Below, in pieces: positions 11,131-21,961 of a stretch of 64,000 nt of DNA. The position numbers and the translations under genes are program-made. Below the pieces are notes generated by a model that saw nothing but the letters and a program-made list of their open reading frames with translations, made no database searches and was not told the DNA's origin. The stretch comes from Zhengitettix transpicula (Eukaryota; Arthropoda; Insecta; Orthoptera; Tetrigidae). Position 1 is the stretch's first letter. Each line of letters starts with the position of its first letter. Location of the stretch: positions 1,728,087-1,792,086 of the forward strand of contig CM073591.1 of assembly GCA_037074705.1 (NCBI GenBank), in the 5' to 3' direction.

Positions 11131-11139
11131 GTCTGGCTC

Positions 11140-11245
11140 TGGCTATAAGACTGGATGGATGGAGAATGTCTGGGTCTGGACTGGTCAGAGTGTCCGTGTA
11201 CCAATCGTCAGAAACCCGATCCGGTCGAGGATTTTTTCCCATCCA
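11140..11245 (-). repeat. SINE-like fragment
   Basis: On the minus strand it reads GGGAAAAAATCCTCGACC, then GGATCGGGTTTCTGACG, similar to the segment near 63130-63160 that carries a tRNA B-box-like GGTTCGACTCC followed by GGTCTGGTCGAGATTTTTT. It is probably a decayed tRNA-derived SINE, but short. Confidence 0.3.
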
Positions 11246-11450
11246 GATTAATTTACTTTCAGATTTACTAAACACAAAATATATAAAAATAGTTCAATAA
11301 ATTTAATAAAATATCTCTAATAATATGAACAAAGCACTTACGTGAGACTAGCCCATGGCTTCGAAATGAGTGGTCTCCATCTCTAGAGGGGTCCAATGAA
11401 ACTAATCAGCTCCTCAAGAAACACATCTTTCGACTCATTAAAAGTAGGAC

Positions 11451-11490
11451 ACTTTGCTTTTATAGGAGCCGCGTTAATAGTCTCCTTGAA
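11451..11490 (+). promoter_or_regulatory. Orphan copy of a Kazal promoter block
   Basis: CTTTGCTTTTATAGGAGCCG and the following CGTTAAT are the same, nearly base for base, as the block at 26571-26597 upstream of the Kazal gene at 26.7 kb. A related block lies upstream of the gene at 42.1 kb. No ATG AAG CTG CTG exon follows, so this is likely the relic of a lost family member. Confidence 0.5.
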
Positions 11491-11499
11491 CTAATGCAA

Positions 11500-12250
11500 A
11501 CTGCAGACGGTGGTTAACTTACAAAGTATTACTGTTGGCAGTAGATACTCTGGCTCAACTATAAAATTAACAAAGGTGCAGGTCGTTGGGATTTATTTTA
11601 CGGAATAAAAAATGTATAGGTTTACGTATCTGATTATGCGGCCCATCCTGTATTATTATACTGACCTTTAGGTAACTCCACCGAGTTACATTCCAGACCG
11701 TCAGTGAAATTACTTCGTTGTTAAATTTCATGACACTGATTAAGTCTCGGTCTTTATTTGAAGTATAAAAATGAGATACACATGAGTTTTGACGTTTTCC
11801 GAGCTGCAGAAGTATTTAATGGATGGTGTTTACGGGGTGTTTATTACTGGTCAGACAGACACTACCCTCGAAGCCTCGATCGTTTGGCACACAGGAAGAG
11901 GCCACAATGGGGCAGCGATGACCAATGTCCGCAATAAGGCATTGTGCGAGCTCGTGTCACCTGCCAAATAACGGTCAAAGATAAAGCAACACGAATTAAG
12001 TACCCCGGAAGAATCTTTCACTAAATTTTGAACAATTTGGTTCAGTTTATCAGAGTTTGTAGTCCATCATTTTCGGCTGAGGGCCACTAAATGAAAATTT
12101 AAATGAAGTACGAGGCGATTGGCCCCGTAGGGCGGTAATTTTTTAATTTTCCTGAGCCGACGAAACCCGGAGAAGGATATTGTGAAATTATGACCCAAGT
12201 CCGAAATCAGCTTTTCAAAGTCTCAGAGTAGAGAGATAGTCTGGTCCAAG
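11500..12250. other. Intergenic, no gene recognised
   Basis: No coding signal and no repeat shared with the rest of the window. The 60-codon frame at 11789 has no features. Confidence 0.4.
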
Positions 12251-12254
12251 GGCA

Positions 12255-13216
12255 TGTGACCTACGAGGTCTTTCCAAGGACTCTTCAATGACCCACGAGG
12301 TCTTTCCATGAACGCTTCACTGACCTACCAGTTCTTTCCAAGGACTCTCCACTGACCTACGAGGTATTTTCAAGGACTCTTCTTTGACCTACGAGATCTT
12401 TTCAAGGATTATCCACTGACCTACGAGGTCTTTTCAAGGATTCTCCACTGCCCTATCAGATCTTTCCAAGGACGCTCCTTTGACCTACGAGGCATTTCCA
12501 AGGACTCTCCACTGACTTACGAGGCCTTTCCAAGGACTCTCCACTGGCCGACGATGTCTTTCCAAGGATTTTCCACTGACCTATGAGATCTTTCCAAGGA
12601 CGCTCCTTTGACCTACGAGGCCTTTACACGAACTCTTCACTGACCTACGAGATCTTTTCAAGGACTCTTCACTGACCTACTAGATCTTTTCAAGGATTAT
12701 CCACTGACCTACGAGGTCTTTTCAAGGATTATCCACTGACCTACGAAGTCTTTCCAAGGATTTTCCACTGACCTATGAGATCTTTCCAAGGACGCTCCTT
12801 TGACCTACGAGGCCTTTCCAAGGACGCTCCACTGACCTACGAGGTCTTTCCAAGGACTCTCAACTGACCCACGAGGTCTTTCCAAGAACGCTCCACTGAC
12901 CTAAGAGGCCTTTACAAGGATTCTCCACTGCCCTATGAGGTTTTTCCAGGGACGCTCCACTGACTTACGAGGTCTTTCCAAGGATTTTCCACTGACCTAT
13001 GAGATATTTCCAAGGACGCTCCTTTGACCTACGAGGCCTTTACAAGGACTATCCACTGACCTAAGAGGCCTTTACAAGGACTCTGCACTAACCTACGAGG
13101 CCTTTATAAGGATTATCCACTGACCTACGAGATCTTTCCAAGGACTCTCCACTAACCTACGAGGCCTTTACAAGGATTATCCACTGACCTACGAGATCTT
13201 TCCAAAGACGCTTCAC
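12255..13216 (+). repeat. 32-bp minisatellite, about 30 units
   Basis: Tandem units of about 32 bases built on TGACCTACGAGGTCTTTCC followed by AAGGACTCTCCAC. Units vary at a few positions (GAGGCC, GAGATC, GGACGCTCCTT, GGATTATCC). A two-unit variant beginning CACTGACCTATGAGATC and running into GGACGCTCCTTTGACC recurs at about 12575, 12768 and 12990, so there is higher-order structure. The unit length is not a multiple of three and there is no long open frame, so it is not a protein repeat. Confidence 0.9.
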
Positions 13217-13720
13217 TGACCGATCATCAGTACATTGGGCGACATTCGCCTTCACGGTATCATGAAATAAATACTTTATGGACAAGTATCGCAATTGTCA
13301 TGTGCTCTAATATGCCGATTAGGGTGGTTTTAATATAGATTGGTGAAGCGTTTACCCCATCAATGACTCCTGAGAGGATTATGAAAGGCGAAATGGAATA
13401 TACGACGCGATTTCATCCTATTAAAAGGGTTGAGACTACATATTAAGGATAGCCAACGAGAAACAGCAAAACTATGAAGGTTGATTGGGGGATGGTTGAC
13501 TAGCGTGGTGGAGCCTCGTCCATGGCAGAGAGACCAACATACGTATTACGTCACGTCGATACACCCGTAGTTTGAGGACCCGAAAATACCACAGTAATAT
13601 ATGTAATGAGATATACCAGTTAAGTTCGCCATCAACTGCCGCAAATCAGTTAAACATTTTAGTTTTACGGCAACTTAACCCTTTTTATCATATTCTTGTT
13701 AATTAGCGTCGCGACCCATG
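13217..13720. other. Spacer upstream of the first Kazal gene
   Basis: No gene or repeat is recognised here. The promoter-like elements of the next gene begin at 13722. Confidence 0.4.
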
Positions 13721-13721
13721 G

Positions 13722-13754
13722 AAATGTCAGGGTTGATAGCGATGCTTATCTTAC
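13722..13754 (+). promoter_or_regulatory. Kazal gene promoter elements (AAATGTCAG and weak TATA)
   Basis: AAATGTCAG at 13722-13730 is followed 13 bases later by TTATCTTA, in the position where paralogs have a TATA-like box. The start codon is at 13811. The box is weaker than in the other family members. Confidence 0.4.
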
Positions 13755-13810
13755 AAGAGAAGCTACGGGGCATCACAGTCTTCGACGAAATTGGCCGCCA
13801 AGCGTTCGAC

Positions 13811-14229
13811 ATGAAGCTGCTGATTGTGCTCGGTGAGTGTCGACGGGGGTGGGTTTTGCCCTCCATAACCCTGCGTGATGTTCTTGTGTTGCAGCTGTGA
13901 CCTCGGTGTTGGCGAGTGTTGTTCTCTGCGGGAAAAGACATCCGGAATGTAAGCGTCTTTGCCGTAGAAGTAACGGTCCTGTGTGCGCCTGGAGGAGACG
14001 CAGTGGATGGAGGACGTTCCCCAATGATTGCGCCCTGGTAGACTATAACTGTGACCACAAGAACGGTAAGGATCAAAACGTCCCCAATAACGGACAGATA
14101 TTTAGCTTCAGTCCAATCGTTTCTTGATCAGATTGTAAGCAACACACACTAAAGGACTTCCTTGGTCAGTCTCAGTGTCCATCAACGATGCCCAAGATCA
14201 GCGTTTCCTCCCAATACAGTCTGTACTGA
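13811..14229 (+). CDS. Secreted Kazal-type serine protease inhibitor, three exons
   Basis: Predicted 96-residue secreted inhibitor. Exon 1 is 13811-13832 (MKLLIVL), exon 2 13895-14065, exon 3 14132-14229. All junctions are phase 1 with GT-AG ends. A hydrophobic signal peptide covers about the first 16-20 residues. Exon 2 has the Kazal cysteines as C-x3-C-x7-C-x14-C-x6-C, including GPVCAW and ending VDYNC. The C4-C5 spacing of six fits agrin/follistatin-type Kazal domains; the C3-C4 loop is four residues longer than in ovomucoid domains. Counting two residues after the second cysteine puts Arg at P1, so a trypsin-like target is likely. Exon 3, found from the acceptor TTTCTTGATCAG, gives DCKQHTLKDFLGQSQCPS with two more cysteines and ends ...QYSLY. 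It is first in the cluster of eight. Exons 1 and 2 are firm; exon 3 is a good inference, supported by the similar third exon at 20042. Confidence 0.8.
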
Positions 14230-14239
14230 AGAATCCTGT

Positions 14240-15200
14240 AATGAATAATCCTTTCAAAACACCCATTAATATCATGTTCCAAAAATAAAAATGTCCGAAT
14301 TTGCTTTAAATGAAGCTATTTTGGCTACACTGATTTAAATTGTGACGCATCAGAACGTAAAGGGCCCAAATTTAATGATCATCCTTGTACTTGAAGACGC
14401 AAACCGTTGACATCGCTCAAGAACAAGAAGTAATATTTTTCAATTCCGATCCACAGTTCCTCATATTTACTATTCTCCAGCCTTGAATGCTCCTACATCT
14501 ACGGGACTTCTTTGGTCAATCACGGTGTCCAAGATACCAAGAAAAAGCTAACTCGCCGTTTCCTCCCATGATAATATAGACAAAAGAACCCTCTAACGAC
14601 CACTACGATTTGCGTCATGTGCCCGGGGGGTAGCTTTACTTGATGATATTTTGGAATACTGACTTAACTTGTGACACGTCAGACCACAAAAATTCCCAAC
14701 TGAATGGTCAGACTCGTCTTTGAAAACGGAAACCGTTGAGAGCGCTCAAAGACTGGAAGCTACAACTAGTTTTCTTCAGATCTCATCCACAGCTCCTCAT
14801 AATCCCTGTTCTTCAACCTTGAAGGCACTTCTTTGGTCACTCACAGTGACCGTCCACCAGTAGAATCTCGTGAACCTGTCTGGACCACTTCAAGAAGGCC
14901 CATTGACTTCATGTTACATAAAACAGTGCCCTTATTAGCTTTACATCACGTTACTTTTGGATACACTGACTCAAGTAGTGACGCGTCTGAGGAAAGGATT
15001 CAAAGATTCCTTAAATTCAACGACATTAAGGCGAGAAACTGGTTGAAGGCACTCAATATCGGGAACTTGGAACCAGTTTTCTTCAATTCATGTTCTACAG
15101 TTCCTCGCAGTCCCTGTTCTTCAGACTTGAGCACCGTCGTCTCCTTTAAGACGTTCAAGGCTACGTGAATTCTTTGGTCAGTCGCGGTGTCCATCCACGC
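14240..15200 (+). repeat. Tandem ~0.33-kb units with decayed Kazal third exons
   Basis: Three diverged direct units follow the gene. Each carries a block like TCCACAG.TCCTC, then a TTCTTTGGTCA block close to the end of exon 3 (GGTCAGTCTCAGTGTCCATC). The copies near 14507, 14829 and 15169 translate as DFFGQSRCP, HFFGHSQ-stop and EFFGQSRCPSTP-stop, close to DFLGQSQCPST of the gene. Other shared blocks are ATGTTACATAAAACA and TTACATCACGTTAC. None has a working acceptor in the right phase, so these look like duplicated, mostly dead exons. The same family lies next to the gene at 42 kb. Confidence 0.65.
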
Positions 15201-15319
15201 CGTGAGGTAAAAGGACCGTGCCAGGTTAGTCTTGACGTAGGTGACCACTTCAGCGGTTTTCATCCAGAAATCAGTGTCCATTTGGGGCTACTGTCAGATT
15301 AAGTTCTGTCGCAGACAAA

Positions 15320-15460
15320 AATTTCCATAAAGGACGAGGAAAAAATCTGTGCCTGTCCAGAAATCGAACCCAAGTCCTTTTCTTCGGTATTCGGTGCTCC
15401 TCTCCACATGCAGAGGTAACTCTCCTGGTGAGTCGGCGACCAAGATGAGACAAGCCAAGG
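15320..15460 (-). repeat. SINE-like fragment
   Basis: The minus strand has GACTTGGGTTCGATTTCTGG, resembling a tRNA B box, followed by ACAGGCACAGATTTTTT. It is similar in style to the segment at 63.0 kb. Weak evidence for a tRNA-derived SINE. Confidence 0.35.
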
Positions 15461-15469
15461 CCCTTGGCT

Positions 15470-15980
15470 AGCTTCGCAGTCCTGTCGACCTCCGCATAAT
15501 CAGATCCATTTTAGTTTTCTTCTGTTCTTGATTATTTCCAACTTTACAAACACTTGACTTTCTGTGAATTAAAAAATCATTCATCGACCAAAAAAAATAG
15601 AATTTAATTAACTCAATTACATAGTATTTTTAATATTTCAAACACTTACAACCCCCCCCCCCCCAAAAAAAAAAAATTAGTTAACATTATTATTACGCCA
15701 ATACCCTATGTTACGTCATGATTCATTCGTCGCCCGACGACGTCGACTATTCAAACGACTCCATAGTCTTTCTTGATGTGTCGTGAAGAATCAATCCAAG
15801 AGAGAAATGGCAACTCAGATCAGAAATGGATAACCCAAGAATCAAATTTCCTTATCTGCATCCCCCCTTTCAAATCCCTTCCTTTTGCTATTAGAAGTGG
15901 ATCACCTTCATGTAGCCTGACATTCGTCCGTCAACTTTTCCAATCCGTCCCAGACATTTTCAGTTAACAAATGCACGTCG
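15470..15980. repeat. Intergenic with C/A homopolymer and R1 3' scrap
   Basis: About twelve C's run into a dozen A's at 15651-15676. At 15857-15922 lies a short plus-strand piece of the R1 3' end (CCCCCCTTTCAAATCCCTTCC ... CTTCATGTAGCCTG) without a poly(A) tail. Nothing else is recognised. Confidence 0.5.
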
Positions 15981-15984
15981 TTTA

Positions 15985-17050
15985 ATATATATATATTGTG
16001 GTAATTAAAAAGAAACGTAATTAATTAATGAACAAGATTTTTGGAACTTGCATTGTTTGCGGCGCAAACATAAGATTTATGTACAAGAATATGAGGCTAT
16101 AATGCTTGCTTGCTTGCTTGTCGTTTGTATTGTCGTGAAACACTGCTGGACCCGCGGTGCTTTAGTGTGTGTTGGGAGGCAGAGGAGTACAGTTCACACA
16201 GAATAAGCTGTAAGTAGTCAGGACGAGTGAGTTTTTGGGAGAACATTGGAGAATATGTTATGAAAAGCTGGAGTGTGTTGGGAGTCGCCGGTCTCCAGTC
16301 TTTGGGCAAACAACTGCCGACTGAAGCAGCACAATTTCTAGGTCTTGCAGACGTTCACGATTCGTCAGTTCTTGGGTGCCAAGTTATGTTATCAGGTGAA
16401 TAACCAAACTTTGATGATTTTAATAATTTATTGATGGAGAGAACAGCGAATACAGCGAGCAGGAAGTGTTGCATGGGGAAATACGAGCCACAAGGAAGTT
16501 CTGTGAAAAACATGGCCTGTATATAAAAAGTGTTAAACAATAATCATGTGTGTACGAGCCTCTTCCTTTTCGCACTGCAAAACTATAAGGTAAATTAAAC
16601 AATTTATTATATGAAAAGCCAACAGTAAATGATATTTTATAATCAGATTTCAATATTTCACTTATTGTTTAGAGTAAGAATTTTCTCACTTTGTAAATTT
16701 TAATTGTTTGTCGTAACTATTCTTCTTTGAAGGCCGCGAGGTCAAGCCGTGGAACGTTATCAAGTTGTTAGCAACATGTAATATAATTTCAAACGATTAT
16801 AATAATTTGATGTTAATGACTTCACTTTGTTGTATATTTTAAACTCTGATCTTTTTAATTAAAACCCCCATCATTTAATTTTAATTTGCTTATATTAATT
16901 ATCATTTAATAGTAAATACTACGTACGTCTTGGCGTCTTCAACCTTGTGGCACGTTTTAACTGAGAATAATTTCAGTCATTTATAATTAATTACAACAAT
17001 ATATATATATATATATATATATTGCGAATATTATGTTGTTTCTTATTCTT
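15985..17050 (+). repeat. Segmental duplicate A (partner at 22.5 kb)
   Basis: The order of motifs matches 22497-23350. Both have ATATATTGTGGTAATTA, a GCGGCG(C/T)AAA block, TACAAGAATA, TGCTTGCTTGCT, a later TTTTAATTGT, AAGCCGTGG, and A+T-rich ends. Divergence and indels are large. The two copies lie about 2.2 and 2.8 kb past the first and second Kazal genes, as expected if a multi-kilobase block holding the gene was duplicated. A (TA)n run lies at 17002-17022. Confidence 0.55.
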
Positions 17051-18560
17051 TTGCAGTTTTTGAGTTCCTGTCCTTCGGTAAATGCAACTAAATTTGCTGT
17101 TAAAATCTTCACGGTTGATGTCTGACGGTAGAAAGGACCAAGCCTAAAGCTTGTAATTTGTTTTGATTCATCCAGTCAAGCAGCGAGAATTGTATATTTG
17201 AGACGAATAAACCTAATTTTTTTCTCCGTGTGTAAAATCTTAGTCTATTTAGTTTTTAATCCTTTGCTTTATTCACCTCCGTTATTCCCTTTTGTTCATT
17301 CCGTCTCAGTCCATTTCGGGCCTTTACAGTAGCAGGACCACCAGCAGACTGTGCCATCATTCTGGATTTGACGAGCGCGAAACATCCACGTTCGAACTCT
17401 GTGATGCTGACCACTACAACACAATACGGGAAAACGAATGAAAGTAAAATAATAATTAGCGGGGAGTGTTCTTGAGTGAAGCACATCAACAACGAGACAC
17501 TCGAGTCCTGGTGTCGGGCTGAACTAAACCGCACAACCGTGAAGGATAATAATAAAAAAAACTAATGACCAAATAATTTTTTAATGCAAGCCGTCGTACT
17601 TTAACTTACATTTGTAATATTCCGCTCGTCGTGACCGAAGGCACGAGTACAACTTGCTGTTTCCATAAATAGGAAAAAATGTTAGAATTTATAGGAAAGA
17701 TAATAGGAAAATTTTGGTAAAAGACGAGGTTCAGCGTCAAGATTGCATGACCCTCCCAGAATATACGGAGCGGTGAGTCGGGGTAATTCCTTCAGACACA
17801 AAGTTCGTTAGAATGAAGATTTATTGAAGAATTGTAGGGTTGCGGGAAGATGGCGACCAGGTTGACCAAGCCTATTGCCTCTCTCAGACCAGACCGTGCC
17901 AATCAGGTGACGACGACCGTAGCGCCCGACGAAAGAGTCTTTGACCTAACACGTGTGACAGGTAGCGTGGGTTTTGGTGATGCAGATTCAGCAGCCAATC
18001 GCAATTTCTCGCCACCGTTCGGTGGGAAAATACTGGAGCCGTCCCAGCCTGTAGCTTCCAACGGAAAAAAAAACGTTGCATAATGCAACCAAACGTTAAT
18101 AAGAAGTTAATAATATTTGACACATTTCAAGACATAAATTGGAAGCCTTCAACAAAGCGAAGGGGAAGCTTCTGGTTGAACGAACTGTGTGCTGTTTGGG
18201 AGGGGGGGGGGTGCGGCGAGGATTGGCACACACAGGGGCCGTTCCTGATCCAAATGTAATGTCATAATAACAACTGTTACACGGTACAACTTCAACTTTT
18301 GGATAAGCGAATTTCTTGAAACCCTCAAAAATAATTGTTTTGTTAATATTATATTGCAGAGAATCTGCTAGCACCCAACAATTTGAAGAATAACTCTGTT
18401 ATAACGAATTAGTTGAGTCAATAAATATTTTCTGTGTCAGCAACCTTAATTGTGGTGTCCTGCCGTTTCACGATGGGTCCAATCGGCCCGACCGAGACTT
18501 CGGTACGTGGACGAATCTTCGGGAAGCCGAATTGTGTGAGTGTGTGAGCTCGTGGCGTCA
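17051..18560. other. Intergenic, no gene recognised
   Basis: Scattered short frames on both strands without domains or coding signal. No assignable repeat except short homopolymers. Confidence 0.4.
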
Positions 18561-18599
18561 TAGGAGCAGATTTAGGTGAAAATCAGCTTCATTTATAAC

Positions 18600-19010
18600 T
18601 ATCTGGAGTTTCCCGCGATGCCACAGTTCAACTCAGCGACATCCATAATCCAGGATTCGACTCCAATCTCGGTTATTTTCACGTTAATTTATGTAAGTCC
18701 CTTCTACAACTGCCCCTATGCCGAATGGTGGTTAAAATTGTACGCAAAAAACATCGGAAGAAACGCTATCTACCTAATTGACCCATAAAAAGTTTCTTTC
18801 GACTTTTTTAGCATGTTTGAACATTTACACCCCTGGTCAAACCCCGCTACTGTGGGAATTAAACGGCAAGTTGAGTGTCATCTTTAAACTGAACGTGACC
18901 ATAATCCCGGATTCGGCTACAATTTCGGTATTTCGGTTGTTTTCCCGTTATTTTTGTGTAACGCCCTTCGCTCTTAAGGATGATCCTATCCCTTTGCTGG
19001 AAGGGGTTGA
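18600..19010 (-). repeat. R2 repeat fragments
   Basis: Two pieces on the minus strand match the R2 family: blocks like GAGTCGAATCC.GG.TTATGG and TTGCCGTTTAA, plus the AACCCCTT and CTTAAG blocks. R2 copies recur at 20.3, 29.0, 33.6, 45.2, 51.3 and 63.3 kb. No coding capacity. Its class is unknown; it ends with a GGCAACGCCGG-like palindrome in several copies. Confidence 0.5.
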
Positions 19011-19610
19011 ATTTATAAACAAACAAAAACAAAGATCGGGAGAAAGAGTATCAATTTCACGCACCCAGAAAAATACTTTCCCGATGCAAATATAGACCGT
19101 TTAAGCATGTTTAAAAATTTCTATCCCCGTGCTTGGGGGTGGTAGACGTTTTATTACCCCCCACAGTGATTTTTGTTTTTAGTTCGAAGGGAACACGTGT
19201 GTGAAAATGACCAAATTTGCTCCCCGGCCCGGGTGTTGACTATAACAGTTCAACAACCAAACAGCAGGTGAACGAAGACGTAATTAAAACCATGGATTGT
19301 GGATTAGACATGTCAGCTTGAGGAAAACGATAGAAAGTTGAATTGGCAACGTCGAAAACAACTAGTCGACGTGAAGGGCGACAGTGAAACACTTTCGTAG
19401 AGGTTCCGTAGGGCCGAGACTGATCCAAGAGGATTATGGATAGAAAACCCCCACACTGAAAGTCTTGATGCTGGTTGCCGCATTCCTTGAGCCACGGTAG
19501 TCAACTGAGATATCGGATTAATATTTTTATATTTTATTTATTTTTTAATTTTAAAATTAATAGCTGCAGTAAATCGGCGACATTTTAAGTTTTATGAAGC
19601 GCCTCTTTTT

Positions 19611-19644
19611 AAATGTCAGGGTCACGGTTGACTTGTTATTAAAA
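19611..19644 (+). promoter_or_regulatory. Kazal promoter: AAATGTCAG plus TATA-like box
   Basis: AAATGTCAG (19611-19619) and TTATTAAAAGG (19634-19644), followed by AGACGCGGCAAC. The box lies about 40 bases before the start codon, so the 5' leader would be very short, around ten bases. The same pair is seen upstream of the genes at 35.5, 59.0 and 62.3 kb. Confidence 0.5.
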
Positions 19645-19680
19645 GGAGACGCGGCAACACGGGCTTGAAGCGTCGTCGAC

Positions 19681-20091
19681 ATGAAGCTGCTGATTGTTGT
19701 TCTAGGTGAGTGTTGACGCGAGTCTCTCACTCCCTGATTGTTGCTGTCCTGTGCTGTGCTATTGTTGCAGGCGCGATTGTCGTGGTGGCGACTGCTGTGC
19801 CCTCCGGCAAAGGCGTGGATAATTGCGGCAGTGGTTGCTATCGCTCAGATTTTCCAGTGTGTGGAAGAAACAGTCGCGGTGAATTGAAGCTTTTCCGAAC
19901 TCATTGTGACATGGTCGATTTAAACTGTCTTACTGATGACGGTAAGCTTCAAAGAACACATTACGAAGAGTTTCTCGACGCAAGTGTTGGCGCACTGGCA
20001 ACTTCTTAATCAAGGCGATTAAAAAGTTCCGGTGCTTGCAGAGTGTTCGAGGGAACACCACCGATTAAATACTTGCTTTTATCAATTTTAA
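19681..20091 (+). CDS. Secreted Kazal-type inhibitor, three exons
   Basis: Predicted 81 residues. Exon 1 is 19681-19705 (MKLLIVVL), exon 2 19771-19941, exon 3 20042-20091, all joined in phase 1. The signal peptide runs through AIVVVATAVPS. Kazal cysteines are C-x3-C-x7-C-x14-C-x6-C, including FPVCGR and ending VDLNC. Arg is at the expected P1 (CYR), so it probably targets trypsin-like proteases. Exon 3 follows the acceptor CCGGTGCTTGCAG and reads ECSREHHRLNTCFYQF then a stop. Like exon 3 of the first gene it starts with an acidic residue and a cysteine and has a last cysteine. If exon 2 is read through the donor instead, the frame runs to a stop at 20009 and loses the cysteines. I prefer the spliced form. 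Confidence 0.82.
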
Positions 20092-20269
20092 AAGAAATTA
20101 TTTTCAAGTCCGCGAAATCATTTTTTAAAGTTTTTATTAGAACATTCTTTAACCATTATTATAAAAGGTAGAGTGTTCCTTTCGAATGGGAAACAAAACA
20201 CTGTGGGTCGTAAGACAAGTCTGTCGCCACCAGGACTACGGGGCTGGAAATTTTTAAGAGCGGCACAAA

Positions 20270-21160
20270 CTGTCGATATTTACGTGTGATAAATATTTTT
20301 CGGGGACAATGAGCTTGGTAGCGTTTATCCCGATGTTCTTAGATTATAATTTTAAGAGAGGAGCACTCTTAAGGATGGGGGTGGAGGTGCGTTACTATAA
20401 AATTACGCGGATCCAGCGCAGATGGGATTCGAATCCGGAGGTTTATGGATGTCGCTGAGTTTAAATATCACAGTCAACTTGCCGTTTAACTCCTTGGGGC
20501 GCGGTTGAAAATTTTTAAACATGTTAAAGAAGCCTACATATTCGTCGAATGAAACTTTTTCTGGGTCAATGCCATTTATAGTGTTTTTATGTATAATTTC
20601 AACCCCTTTCTGTGTAGGGGTGGGGAGCACTTAGGGGTGGGGTGGAGGGTGTGGTACAAAAATAACGAATAAACAACACGAGATTTGTGTTGAATCCTGG
20701 AGTTATGTTTGTCGCTGAGCTTAATTAAAACAGCCCGGGAAACAGCGGGGCCCAGCGGATAGTGTTGTACATAAAGCTGGCCGGTTTTCTACACCCTTAA
20801 AAGGCACGTGAGGTCTATGGAGGAATTCCGCAACGGGTCGGGAATCGACGAGGATAGTCTAAATTATGTATATAATTTCAACCGCTTTCTGTGTAGGAGT
20901 GAGGGAACTATTAGGGGTTGCGCTGGAGGGTTGTTACAAAAAAACGCATAAAAAACACGAGATTTGTGTCGAATCCTGGAGTTATGTATGTCGCTGAGAT
21001 TAATTAAAACAACCCGGGCAACACCGTGGCCAACCGGATAGTGTTATATATAAAGCTGGGTGGTTTTCAACACCCTTAAAAGGCATATGAGGTCTATGGA
21101 GGAATTTCTCAACGGGTCGGGAATCGACGAGGATAGCTTAGTGGTTAGAGCGTCCCGGTG
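20270..21160 (+). repeat. R2 copies and a tandem tRNA-like SINE pair
   Basis: R2-like blocks (TGTATAATTTCAACCCCTTTC, GAGCACTCTTAAGG) are followed by two direct units, about 20640-20870 and 20880-21150. Both contain CCGGATAGTGTT, CACCCTTAAAAGGCA, GAGGTCTATGGAGGAATT and AACGGGTCGGGAATCGACG. The second ends with TAGCTTAGTGGTTAGAGCG, close to a tRNA A box, which suggests a SINE head. No genes. Confidence 0.5.
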
Positions 21161-21960
21161 GACATTTTGCGTAATGCTTAAAGTATTCTGTTTAAAACTA
21201 TTTAAAAAAATTGGTTTCAACACATTACGACGTAATTCACATACTATTATTCCAATATATATATATATATAATATTAGGAGCATCCATTAAGGAATGGGA
21301 ACTAATTTGGCCACATTCGAACTTGGATAGTGAGGAAGGATAGAAATAAATAGGCGAAATACGAGGATTACGCTTTATGAGAATTGGTTATACCTTTAAA
21401 AAAAACGTGCACGGTCGATCCAAAGATGGCTTAAGTTATATTTGTGTCCATATTTTAAACAAAAAAATATTATGACAATTTCTTTTAGGTCGGAAGTTGA
21501 CTAATAAAAATATTCTTCTTCTTTTCAGTTTACGAGTACATAGGCAATCATTCATGTGATCTTAAGCAGCCTTAATGAATGATTGGTGGAGGTCAATCCA
21601 GAGACACTTTGAACTTGTAGAACTGATTCACCAAATAAAGAGTTTTTAGCGAACGCATATTCTTGGTCGTTCTCCCTTGTACCTTTTAACCCCTTGTATG
21701 TATTGTGATTAATCACAAGAATCCTCTTCGGGGGTGATTTGTTAACTAGGAAATATTTTTCCAACCATTGTCAAGGAAGACGATGCTGAATCTGTAAGTA
21801 ATGTAAAGAAATCGACAACCAATCACCTTTCATTGTCGTGATTATTAAGTAGAAACTGTTTTAAACACTTAAAACATATTAATACATATTATTAACATAT
21901 TATAAATAACAAAGAAAGCAAAATTCAGACAAAAATTAAGTGCTAATATAAATATGACAC
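21161..21960. other. Intergenic, no gene recognised
   Basis: A+T-rich sequence with a (TA)n run near 21255-21272. The minus frame at 21552-21764 has no features. Confidence 0.4.
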
Positions 21961-21961
21961 A

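Noticed and set aside
12255..13216. CRISPR-like array
   Set aside because: Units are contiguous with no unique spacers, in a eukaryotic context; it is a minisatellite.
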